Source of the DNA: JAGOUU01 sp964609155
Lineage (GTDB): Bacteria; Pseudomonadota; Gammaproteobacteria; JAGOUU01
Direction: 5' to 3'
Length of the DNA: 64,000 nt
NCBI GenBank assembly: GCA_964609155.1
Contig: CAZSRF010000002.1
Location: forward strand, 40,489 to 104,488
Shown here: piece by piece, positions 24,097 to 31,976 of the stretch
How positions within the stretch are numbered: position 1 is the stretch's first letter
Layout: each line of letters opens with the position of its first letter
The notes under the pieces: generated by a model
Database searches by the model: none
What the model saw: the letters and a program-made list of their open reading frames with translations, nothing else
Told to the model about the DNA's origin: nothing
Position numbers and translations under genes: made by a program

Positions 24097-25689
24097 CTAA
24101 CATTCAGCATCAACACCAACTTTTTCAAAAGCAGCTTTTACATCATCAATATTATATTCTAAATCTTTAGCTGCTTTAGTGATCCCGCAGGCTGCTTTAT
24201 CAAAAGTAGCTGTTGATGTCCAATAGAGTTGATTTGCAACCACAAATGTGTGATATGCTTTTTTTACATCCCAATTTTTGCTTGTTGCTAACAGATAAAA
24301 AGCTTTGTTGAAGATACCTGAGCTGTAATGTGGATTTGTGAATCTTTTGAAGTCTTTTTTGTGGTCAATAGATTTTCCATCTTTTTTTGGATCTTTAAAG
24401 TAACGTAATGCTCCATCGCCTTTAAAAATATTGGCTCCCACCATCCAATCATTGCCATTTTCTTTACCGTTGTTCATAAAATATTTAGCAGCTTCACCTG
24501 AAATATCAGAAAAAGATTCATTGATGCCCCCAGATTCGCCCCTATAAGCAAGATTAGAGTTTTGCTCTGTAAAGCCGTGACTAACTTCATGCGCAATAAC
24601 ATCAAGTGACACTAATGGATAAAATAAATCTCCACCATCACCAAATAACATGATTTCACCATTCCAATAGGCGTTATCATGATTTATTCCGTAATGAGCA
24701 TATAATTTTAAAATAGAATCCAATGGGCTTGTATTAAACCAGTCTTTATACATCTTAAAAACTATTTCTCCAAAATAATGAGCGTCATTGATGGGGGAGT
24801 AACCACCATTCACTGCTTTGTATGTGTTTTCAGCACAGTTAAATTTTAATAACACAGCCCCTTTTGTATCGATGCTTTTTTTATTTTTTTTGTCATATGT
24901 CATGACATTTTCGCTTTGCATTTGGCATTCTTCATTAGCTGATAGTTCGATGTTATCAGTATTTTTTTTCTTTTTCTTTTTCTTTTTATTTGATTCTGTA
25001 TCTATTTTGGTTACTTGTAGCTTGCCATAATCAGTACCGTAGAAATATTTGCCTATTTTTTCATTGCCACCAGGTCCAGCTGTATATTCGAAATTTAAAG
25101 ATGTTAAACCATCCCATTGCTCAAGTATTTCACCATTATTGGCATCTAATACAATAAATGGTCTTGTTGGTTCTGTGCGACCACTATTTTCTGAGCCATC
25201 TAAAAAGAAATTAATTTCGTAAACCAACCTTGCAACATTGTGATGGTTTATTATGTAAAGATTTATTTTAGGGTTATTTAAAATAGAACTTTTATTTAAA
25301 CTTAATGTTTGCTTTGCAATTTCTAAAGCCTGATTAGAAGTTAGGGTTGGATTTGTAGAATCTAGATCATTCTCAATATTAGTTAATATATGTCCAAATA
25401 CTGTTCTATTTGACCTGGCACTAAAACTAACACCCGCCCTAGGGAGCTTATTAGTTACTACTACGCTATTTTTGACAATAGTATTTTTGTAAGTCTGATT
25501 TAGTTTATATTTTATTTTTCCATTTGGCAGGGTGATTTTTTTTATAGGGTTAAAACTATAAAAATCATTTAAATCTTGAGAAACTCTTATTTGCTGATCC
25601 CGAAGGAATAGTTCTGTCGCTGAAAAGCTAACCTGGGAAAATGATAAACAACTTAATAGTAATGCTGTAGTCTTGCACTTATAAGCCAT
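24097..25689 (-). CDS. secreted M4 (thermolysin/vibriolysin-type) metalloprotease
   Basis: 530-residue preproenzyme. An N-terminal signal peptide (about residues 1-24, ending FSQVSFSA) is followed by an FTP-like prodomain and a PepSY-like prodomain. The mature enzyme begins near TAGPGGNEKIGKYFYG, as in ProA of Legionella and vibriolysin. Zinc site HEVSH at residues 367-371, with the third ligand Glu in GGINESFSD. It shares this core with the partial gene at 1-918 but ends at the catalytic domain (VGVDAEC), without linker or PPC domain. An unusual run of eight lysines interrupts a surface loop of the mature domain, coded by T8-C-T5-C-T5-C-T5 at 24961-24988. Its length could vary by slippage. 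Likely exported by type II secretion. Confidence 0.93.
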   Translation of the reverse strand: MAYKCKTTALLLSCLSFSQVSFSATELFLRDQQIRVSQDLNDFYSFNPIKKITLPNGKIKYKLNQTYKNTIVKNSVVVTNKLPRAGVSFSARSNRTVFGHILTNIENDLDSTNPTLTSNQALEIAKQTLSLNKSSILNNPKINLYIINHHNVARLVYEINFFLDGSENSGRTEPTRPFIVLDANNGEILEQWDGLTSLNFEYTAGPGGNEKIGKYFYGTDYGKLQVTKIDTESNKKKKKKKKNTDNIELSANEECQMQSENVMTYDKKNKKSIDTKGAVLLKFNCAENTYKAVNGGYSPINDAHYFGEIVFKMYKDWFNTSPLDSILKLYAHYGINHDNAYWNGEIMLFGDGGDLFYPLVSLDVIAHEVSHGFTEQNSNLAYRGESGGINESFSDISGEAAKYFMNNGKENGNDWMVGANIFKGDGALRYFKDPKKDGKSIDHKKDFKRFTNPHYSSGIFNKAFYLLATSKNWDVKKAYHTFVVANQLYWTSTATFDKAACGITKAAKDLEYNIDDVKAAFEKVGVDAEC

Positions 25690-25913
25690 AGGCGTTATCC
25701 TCCTTGATTGTAACTGTCGGTTCGATACTACTGCTTCTACTGTTTTCTAAACTCCAGATATTTATAACCTGTATTATCTTAAGTTTAGATGTAGATTCTA
25801 TTGAATTGCAAGAACTTATTGATTATTTATTTACAAATTAGTTTTAAGTTAAAATACCTAAGAACGCATAGTTTTATGCTTCTGGCTCGTTGAATAGAGG
25901 AGGAGGAAGTAGT

Positions 25914-26219
25914 ATGAAAAAGTGTAACCTATTGATTATGAGTGTTTTGCTTGCCGTTGTGCTGATTCCTGCAGAAAGCATGGCGCGCCATCATGGTGGT
26001 AGTGGTTTTGCAATAAGTTTCAGTGTAGGGCCAGGTATTAGGTATTATCAAGATAGAACTCCCTATTATTATAATTATGGTTATGGATATCCCAATAATT
26101 ATCCAGTTATAATAGAAAAAAGATATTATGATGACAACTATCCTTACTATAGGAGCTACGATAGTTTTTATAATTTTGGACGAGGTGACAGAGGTTGGCA
26201 TCATGGGCATTGGAGATAA
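25914..26219 (+). CDS. small secreted His/Tyr/Gly-rich protein
   Basis: About 101 residues from the ATG at 25914, preceded by a very strong AGGAGGAGGAAG. A clean signal peptide (KKCNLLIMSVLLAVVLIPAESMA) is followed by a mature part of low complexity with many Tyr, Gly, His and Arg: HHGGSG, DRTPYYYNYGYGYP, WHHGHWR. The composition suggests metal binding or surface adsorption. It is 14 bp upstream of the sigma factor gene, so it may be the first gene of that operon and an envelope-stress related product. No enzyme fold is recognisable. Confidence 0.7.
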   Translation: MKKCNLLIMSVLLAVVLIPAESMARHHGGSGFAISFSVGPGIRYYQDRTPYYYNYGYGYPNNYPVIIEKRYYDDNYPYYRSYDSFYNFGRGDRGWHHGHWR

Positions 26220-26233
26220 GATAAAAGGGGAGT

Positions 26234-26770
26234 ATGAGCTTAACGGACGAGCAGTTAGTGCTGCAAATACAAAAAGGTGATAAGAAAGCATTTGCAGAAA
26301 TTGTTAAAAGGCATAGCACAAAATACTATAAGTTTGCGTATCAGTATTTGTATAGCAAACAAGAAGCTGAAGACATAGTGCAGACTGCGTTTTTAAAGCT
26401 CTGGGAACGCCCAGATCAATGGCGGCCGCATAAAGATATAAAATTTAATACGTGGTTTTATAGATTGATAATAAATTTAGTTTTAGATAGAAATAAAAAA
26501 AAATTACCTCAGTTGCTTGGTGAATTTTTACTGCAGTTTGTGTATGGGAATGAACGTGAAGACAATGATGAAACTCAAGAATTAAAAAACAAATTAATAG
26601 CAAGTATTAATCGACTACCCAAAAGGCAGCAGATTGCACTGAAACTGTGTTTTTACCAAGGTTTTACTCATGCAGAGGCAGCAAAAATTATGGAAACAAG
26701 CGAAAGTGCAGTACAAGCATTAAATATAAGAGCAAAGAATAAGTTAAGTAAATTATTGCTGAATAAATAG
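26234..26770 (+). CDS. ECF-type RNA polymerase sigma factor
   Basis: 178 residues with only regions 2 and 4, as in extracytoplasmic-function sigma factors. Region 2 includes FAYQYLYSKQEAEDIVQTAFLKLW and FNTWFYRLIINLVLDRNKK. Region 4 includes LPKRQQIALKLCFYQGFTHAEAAKIM followed by the recognition helix ESAVQALNIRAKNKL. It directs polymerase to a small regulon, often its own operon. The downstream membrane protein, 8 bp away, is the natural candidate anti-sigma factor. GGGGAG lies very close (about 2-3 bases) before the ATG, so translation may be moderate. Which ECF group it belongs to cannot be told here. Confidence 0.9.
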   Translation: MSLTDEQLVLQIQKGDKKAFAEIVKRHSTKYYKFAYQYLYSKQEAEDIVQTAFLKLWERPDQWRPHKDIKFNTWFYRLIINLVLDRNKKKLPQLLGEFLLQFVYGNEREDNDETQELKNKLIASINRLPKRQQIALKLCFYQGFTHAEAAKIMETSESAVQALNIRAKNKLSKLLLNK

Positions 26771-26778
26771 ATTGACAT

Positions 26779-27102
26779 ATGAATAGAGAAAATAAAATTG
26801 AAAAATTATTGGCGCTACTAAAAGACTATTCAGAACAATCACCTGAACATCAAAGTGATTTATCGCAAAAAATTATCGATCAAGCCAATGCTTTGGTACA
26901 AAAAAAGCCAAAAAATGTAAAATTAACTTTTTTAGTTATAACTACCTGTGCTTTTGGCTTTGGAATGCTTGCCGGTGTTATGTACTCAAATAAATTGCAA
27001 ACTGAGCCTACAGAGTTAGCATTTGCAGAGCAACAAGAAGAGGGTGGTATTGACAATCTAGTTTTTGAGGAAGAAGTTCCTATTGAGTTGGAAGAGTTAT
27101 AA
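26779..27102 (+). CDS. single-pass membrane protein, candidate anti-sigma factor
   Basis: 107 residues. An N-terminal cytoplasmic part of about 45 residues (KIEKLLALLKDYSEQ) is followed by one membrane helix (about 48-68, LTFLVITTCAFGFGMLAGVMY) and a short acidic external tail ending EEEVPIELEEL. The order sigma factor then small membrane protein, with 8 bp between them, is the common layout of ECF sigma/anti-sigma pairs. There is no recognisable zinc-binding anti-sigma motif (HxxxCxxC), so the role is inferred from position only. Confidence 0.6.
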   Translation: MNRENKIEKLLALLKDYSEQSPEHQSDLSQKIIDQANALVQKKPKNVKLTFLVITTCAFGFGMLAGVMYSNKLQTEPTELAFAEQQEEGGIDNLVFEEEVPIELEEL

Positions 27103-27158
27103 TATCATAACTTCAAATTTAGCTAACTACTTAGTGCCTTAACACTATGAACTATAGG

Positions 27159-27447
27159 CAGGGCTGTCCGGTGAATAGTTGGAAAATTAAATAACCCACC
27201 ATCGACGACGTCATCCTTGGATTTTTTTGCTCGAGAGCTTGAAAAGAACACTAAAAATTCGCAAAAAAATTCAAGGATCCAGGAAAAATCTACCTTATTG
27301 GCACCAATAAGCAAGATCGCCTCTGGATCCTAAAATTTTTCTGTGAAAGTTATTACTTCTTTTCAATATTTCGAACAGAAAAATTGTAGGATGACGCTAC
27401 CCCCGGTAATTATATTTAAGTTTACAACTGTTCGCTGGACAGCCCTG
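27159..27447. mobile_element. 289-bp MITE with terminal inverted repeats and 10-bp target duplication
   Basis: Non-coding element in the 455-bp gap between the sigma operon and rimK. Both ends read CAGGGCTGTCC inward, and similarity between the two arms continues imperfectly for about 70 bases (GAA-AGTTG-AAA, TTAAATA, then CGTCATCCT), so the whole could fold into one long hairpin. It is flanked by perfect direct copies of GAACTATAGG (27149-27158 and 27448-27457). It contains no plausible gene. A 10-bp duplication would fit mobilisation by a transposase such as an IS4-group enzyme, but that is only a guess. Confidence 0.85.
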
Positions 27448-27557
27448 GAACTATAGGTAGGCATAATTATGCATAACATTGTTAGTTTAATTTGTTTAAC
27501 CTGTCATTATGAAATATAATTGTATAACTATATAATTTTCAATCTTTTTGTACACAA

Positions 27558-28472
27558 ATGAAGATCGCTATACTATCCAGAAATAAAAATTTATATTCAA
27601 CAAAACGTCTAGTGCAAGCTGCAGAAAAGGCTGGGCATACAGCAGAAGTATTTGATTATTTACGCTGTTATATGCATATAACAGCTGATAAACCAACATT
27701 GCATTATGCGGGTAAAAGAATGGGAAAATTTGATGCAGTTATTCCAAGAATAAGTTCAAAAAGGACTTTTTATGGTACTGCCATGCTTAGGCAGTTTGAA
27801 ACCTTAGATACATATACGCTTAATTCATCTATTGCTATTACAAGATCTCGTGATAAGTTGCGTTCTTTACAGCTGCTTGCTCGCGCTAAGCTTAATCTTC
27901 CTAAAACTGGTTTTGCTAATAACATTAAAGATACCGATGATTTAATTAAAATTGTCGGGGGTACTCCATTAATTATAAAGTTAATTGAAGGTACTCAAGG
28001 AGTTGGCGTAGTATTGGCAGAGAGCACTAAATCTGCAGAAAGCGTTATACAAGCATTTAGAGGAATAAATGCTAATATTATAGTACAAGAGTTTATTAAA
28101 GAAGCTGAAGGCGCCGATATTCGATGTTTTGTCATTGATAATAAAGTAGTCGCTGCAATGAAAAGGCAAGGAGCACCTGGCGACTTTAGATCAAATCTAC
28201 ATCGTGGTGGCACTGCAAAAGTTGTAAAACTTACTACAGAGGAGAGTAACGCTGCGGTTAAAGCAGCAAAAGTGATGGGATTACGTTGCGCAGGTGTTGA
28301 TATGTTGCGTTCTAACAGTGGGCCGATGATTTTGGAAGTTAATTCATCACCAGGTCTTGAAGGCATTGAAAAAGCTACAGGGCTTGATATAGCAGGTAAA
28401 ATTATAAATCATATTGAAAAAGAGATTAAACAATCTCGTAATGGAAAGAAAAAAGAGCCGTATCACGGATAA
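27558..28472 (+). CDS. rimK: RimK-type ATP-grasp glutamate ligase
   Basis: 304 residues, matching E. coli RimK, which adds glutamates to the C-terminus of ribosomal protein S6 and can make poly-glutamate. The N-terminus MKIAILSRNKNLYSTKRL, the central DKLRSLQLLARAKLNLPKT, the ATP-grasp core (IIKLIEGTQGVGVVLAE) and the metal-binding ILEVNSSPGLEGIEKATG are all typical. It heads a cluster with an M14-like deacylase and a retropepsin-like protease, both regular genomic partners of rimK, and these probably form one operon (33 bp, then an 11-bp overlap). In Pseudomonas, RimK activity responds to c-di-GMP; whether that holds here is unknown. Confidence 0.93.
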   Translation: MKIAILSRNKNLYSTKRLVQAAEKAGHTAEVFDYLRCYMHITADKPTLHYAGKRMGKFDAVIPRISSKRTFYGTAMLRQFETLDTYTLNSSIAITRSRDKLRSLQLLARAKLNLPKTGFANNIKDTDDLIKIVGGTPLIIKLIEGTQGVGVVLAESTKSAESVIQAFRGINANIIVQEFIKEAEGADIRCFVIDNKVVAAMKRQGAPGDFRSNLHRGGTAKVVKLTTEESNAAVKAAKVMGLRCAGVDMLRSNSGPMILEVNSSPGLEGIEKATGLDIAGKIINHIEKEIKQSRNGKKKEPYHG

Positions 28473-28505
28473 AATATATGTATGGCTAAATCATAAGGAT
28501 TATTG

Positions 28506-29564
28506 ATGGTTGAAATTAACGATGATCTGCATATTTTAGGCGAGATCATTAAACCAGGTGAATACAAAGAACTCTTAATGCCTATGCCTAGGCTTTATAT
28601 TGGCTCACCTCTATATTCTCATATTCATGTTATTAACGGTGCTTATCCTGGGCCTGTTCTGGGTCTAATAGCTGCTTTGCATGGTGATGAATTAAATGGT
28701 ATAGAGATTGTTAGGAGAATCCTAAAATTAAAAAATTTAAAAAATCTTCACGGATCTATAATAGCTGTTCCCGTTGCTAACGTACATGGTTTTGTCTATC
28801 AACAACGTTATCTTATGGACAGAAGAGATCTTAATCGTTCTTTTCCTGGCGCTGAAGAAGGATCTTTAGCTTCAAGAATTGCGCAATTATTCTATAAAGA
28901 GGTTGTAGTAAAATGCACGCATATATTAGACTTTCATACTGGCTCTCTACATCGTAGTAACTTACCTCAAATAAGAGGTAATATTGACAATAAAGAGATT
29001 AGAAAATTAGCGATAGTATTTAATCCACCAGTTATTCTTAATGCTAAAACTAGAGATGGCACGCTGCGAGAAGTGGCTAATAAATTAAATATAAAGCTAT
29101 TAGTTTATGAAGCAGGAGAGGCCTTAAGACTTGATCAAACGGCTATTAAATTTGGTGTTAAAGGTACTCTAAATATTATGAATTATTTGGGTATGATAAA
29201 TAGGGATAATACTAGTATCTCTCAAAACAGCAGCAATCTACCTTCTTTGGTTTGTGAGACTAGTGCATGGATTCGCGCAAAAAACAGTGGTATTTTTACA
29301 TCAGCGAAAAAACTAGGCAATTCTGTTAAAACTACTGAAATCTTGGGTTCTATCGCTGATCCTATGAATACTAATGAAGAATATATTAGAACACCTATTT
29401 CTGGTATTATTTTTGGTATTAGCAATAGCCCATTGGTGCATGAAGGCGCCGCTTTATTTAATATTGCATCACCAGAAAAGATGACAAGAAAACAAATGGA
29501 ACTATTAGAGTTATTAGACAATGAAGATGTAGAAAGCTTGGTGGAAACTACTAATGGAGAATAA
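28506..29564 (+). CDS. succinylglutamate desuccinylase/aspartoacylase-family (M14-like) deacylase
   Basis: 352 residues from the ATG at 28506. Zinc-binding pattern of the AstE/AspA family: ALHGDELNG (His and Glu), then ILDFHTGS (second His), and the substrate Arg segment MDRRDLNRSFPG. The last ~100 residues form the beta-rich domain of the family. It cleaves N-acyl amino acids or small amide bonds. Beside rimK and a retropepsin-like protease, it is likely to act on the product of RimK-type amide ligation, for example trimming glutamates; this is inference. It overlaps the next gene by 11 bases, so translational coupling is likely. Confidence 0.85.
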   Translation: MVEINDDLHILGEIIKPGEYKELLMPMPRLYIGSPLYSHIHVINGAYPGPVLGLIAALHGDELNGIEIVRRILKLKNLKNLHGSIIAVPVANVHGFVYQQRYLMDRRDLNRSFPGAEEGSLASRIAQLFYKEVVVKCTHILDFHTGSLHRSNLPQIRGNIDNKEIRKLAIVFNPPVILNAKTRDGTLREVANKLNIKLLVYEAGEALRLDQTAIKFGVKGTLNIMNYLGMINRDNTSISQNSSNLPSLVCETSAWIRAKNSGIFTSAKKLGNSVKTTEILGSIADPMNTNEEYIRTPISGIIFGISNSPLVHEGAALFNIASPEKMTRKQMELLELLDNEDVESLVETTNGE

Positions 29565-30033
29565 ATCTAAGGTATTAATCGGTTGGAAAGAATGGTGCGC
29601 CTTGCCAGAATTTAATGTTATGTTAATTCAGGCCAAAATTGATACCGGTGCTAAAACTTCATCATTGCATGCTTACAATATTGAAGAATTTTATAAAAGA
29701 AACCAGAAACATATATCTTTTAATATCCATCCTATTCAAAATAATAATAAAATTACTGTTTCTGCAAAAGCAAAAGTTGTAGATGAACGTTATATTATGA
29801 GTTCTAATGGTCATAAAGAGCTACGATATGTTATAGAAACAACATTGTTACTAGCTAATAAAAATTTAAAAATAGAATTGAATTTATCTAATCGTGATCC
29901 ATTACGCTATCGTATGCTATTAGGGAGAGATGCTTTTGCTCGAAGCTTTATTATTGATCCATCAATCAGCAATTGCCTCGGTAAAATATCTAATTTACAA
30001 GCTAGAAAATTTTATCTTAATAAACATAAGTAA
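29554..30033 (+). CDS. RimK-associated retropepsin-like aspartic protease (PF05618)
   Basis: 159 residues. KIDTGAKTSSLHA carries the D-T-G-A aspartic-protease signature. RYVIETTLLL and YRMLLGRDAF match the second half of the single-domain fold, which would work as a dimer like retropepsins. The family is often labelled ATP-dependent zinc protease, a name the sequence does not justify: there is no Walker or HExxH motif. It is a standard neighbour of rimK (RimB in Pseudomonas) and is thought to remove residues added by RimK. Coupled by an 11-base overlap to the deacylase gene; 37 bp before the glutathionylspermidine gene. Confidence 0.85.
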   Translation: MENKSKVLIGWKEWCALPEFNVMLIQAKIDTGAKTSSLHAYNIEEFYKRNQKHISFNIHPIQNNNKITVSAKAKVVDERYIMSSNGHKELRYVIETTLLLANKNLKIELNLSNRDPLRYRMLLGRDAFARSFIIDPSISNCLGKISNLQARKFYLNKHK

Positions 30034-30070
30034 AGTATAAGAAGGTATAAATAAGCATAAAAAGGACTTT

Positions 30071-31972
30071 ATGAATAATCAAAAAAAAAGTAAAAAGCAA
30101 TCAAAAGCTCATGAAAGGTTTGGCACCTTATTAGGAGTTGCTCCTGGGGGAGTGGAGGCATATTCTTCTGATTATGAACAAATGGATGTGGCTACTAATA
30201 ATCGTCAGTCATTACGGAATTATGTTGATGGAATATTTATGGGTTATAAATGGCAATGTGTGGAATTTGCCCGTAGATGGATGTATATAAATAAGGGGCA
30301 TGTTTTTGATGATATCTCTATGGCTTATGATATATTTAATTTAAAAACAGCAAGAAATATTCATACCAATAAGGTGTTGCCATTAAAATCTTTTCGTAAT
30401 GGTTCTAAAAAACGTCCTGATCCTGGGTGTATGCTTATTTGGGATGAAAGTGGTGAATTCAAAATAACTGGACATGTAAGTATTATAACAGAAGTTACTG
30501 ATACGTCTGTAAAAATAGTTGAGCAAAATGTTGATCAGGCTATTTGGCCAGGCAATCGTGATTATGCTAGAATACTAAAAGCTAATATTGATGAATATGG
30601 TGGTTATTGGATTGCTTGTGACAAACACGATAGTGAGATACTGGGTTGGGTTATTCAGACAGACGACGATAAATATGCTGAAAAGCCAGCAAAAATTAAC
30701 CGCCAACTATTTCGTATTAAATTAAAACAAATAAAACACATTAATAATATTGAAAAATCTTGGTTGAATATTGCCAACCCTGATGAAGCAGCTTACGTAA
30801 AAGCGGTTGGCGGGCACAAACTTGCTGCACGAGAAAAAGATCAAAATAAGTTCTTATGTATCAGCAAGATTGCAGATCAAGAGTTGCGACATGCAAGTAA
30901 TGAGCTTCATGCAATGTTTATGCATGCTACAAGTTTAGTACTTCAAGACAATGACTTGTTTGAAAAATTTATGATTCCTAAATCAGTTTGGCCAAGAATT
31001 CAGAAATCCTGGGATAATCAAAGAAACCAAATGATAACAGGTCGTTTTGACTTTTGTCTTTCTGAGCGAGGAATTAAACTTTATGAATATAACGCTGATT
31101 CTTCTTCATGTTATTTAGAATGTGGCAAGATTCAACAAAAATGGGCAGAACACTATGAATGCAATATGGGTGAATGCGCAGGAGATAAATTAACAGAAAG
31201 ATTAGTTAATGCCTGGGAAGATAGCTCAGTAGATGGTATTTTGCATATTATGCTAGATGAGCACCCTGAAGAGTTGTATCATGGTCTTTATATGAAATCT
31301 GCCATTGAAGAAGCAGGGATTCAATGTAAAATTATTCATGGCTTAAACGGAGTTCACTGGAATAAAGATCATAAAATTACTGATGAAGATGACAATGAGA
31401 TTAAATGGGTTTGGAAAACTTGGGCATGGGAAACTGCATTAGATCAAATTCGTCAAGAATGTGATTCTGAAGACGCCTATATTAGTACTAACACCTTAAA
31501 GCCACCTCGGCTTGTAGATGTTTTATTAAATGATAACATAGTGGTTTATGAGCCATTGTGGACTTTAATTCCCAGTAATAAAGCAATATTACCAATACTG
31601 TGGGAGTTATATCCGAATCATAGATATCTATTGAATTCACAATTTAATCTCACGTCACACTTAGCTCAAAGCGGTTATGTAGTTAAACCGATAGCAGGCA
31701 GATGTGGATGGAACATCCACATTTTTGATAAAAATAGTACGTTGATCAATAAAACAGAAGGTAGATTTCAAAAACAAAATCAAATATATCAGGAGTTATT
31801 CTCACTCCCAGTTATTGCTAATCAATTTAATACTCAAATAAGTACCTTCACTGTGGGAGGTAGTTATGCTGGAGCATGCGCTAGGGTAGATAAAACTATA
31901 GTTGTAACGACTGACAGTGAAATCTTTCCCTTAAGAGTGGTCGATAATCAAGAAATTTTGACAGATATATAA
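30071..31972 (+). CDS. gss: bifunctional glutathionylspermidine synthetase/amidase
   Basis: 633 residues, close to E. coli Gss (619). The N-terminal CHAP-type amidase (about residues 20-205) has catalytic Cys63 in KWQCVEFARRW and His in GHVSIITEV, and releases glutathione from glutathionylspermidine. The C-terminal ATP-grasp synthetase (from about 230) joins glutathione and spermidine, with YNADSSSCYLECGKIQ and KPIAGRCGWNIHI as recognisable segments. The product protects protein thiols and tunes free spermidine. It follows the rimK operon by 37 bp, so the cluster collects several unusual amide-bond enzymes. A GCS2-type enzyme lies 12 kb downstream. Confidence 0.93.
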   Translation: MNNQKKSKKQSKAHERFGTLLGVAPGGVEAYSSDYEQMDVATNNRQSLRNYVDGIFMGYKWQCVEFARRWMYINKGHVFDDISMAYDIFNLKTARNIHTNKVLPLKSFRNGSKKRPDPGCMLIWDESGEFKITGHVSIITEVTDTSVKIVEQNVDQAIWPGNRDYARILKANIDEYGGYWIACDKHDSEILGWVIQTDDDKYAEKPAKINRQLFRIKLKQIKHINNIEKSWLNIANPDEAAYVKAVGGHKLAAREKDQNKFLCISKIADQELRHASNELHAMFMHATSLVLQDNDLFEKFMIPKSVWPRIQKSWDNQRNQMITGRFDFCLSERGIKLYEYNADSSSCYLECGKIQQKWAEHYECNMGECAGDKLTERLVNAWEDSSVDGILHIMLDEHPEELYHGLYMKSAIEEAGIQCKIIHGLNGVHWNKDHKITDEDDNEIKWVWKTWAWETALDQIRQECDSEDAYISTNTLKPPRLVDVLLNDNIVVYEPLWTLIPSNKAILPILWELYPNHRYLLNSQFNLTSHLAQSGYVVKPIAGRCGWNIHIFDKNSTLINKTEGRFQKQNQIYQELFSLPVIANQFNTQISTFTVGGSYAGACARVDKTIVVTTDSEIFPLRVVDNQEILTDI

Positions 31973-31976
31973 TATT

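Noticed and set aside
27123..27314. Minus-strand 63-codon ORF across the MITE
   Set aside because: It crosses the element boundary and target duplication and has no family features.
29554..30033. ATP-dependent zinc protease, the common database label
   Set aside because: No Walker or zinc-binding motif; the D-T-G-A signature shows an aspartic retropepsin-like fold.
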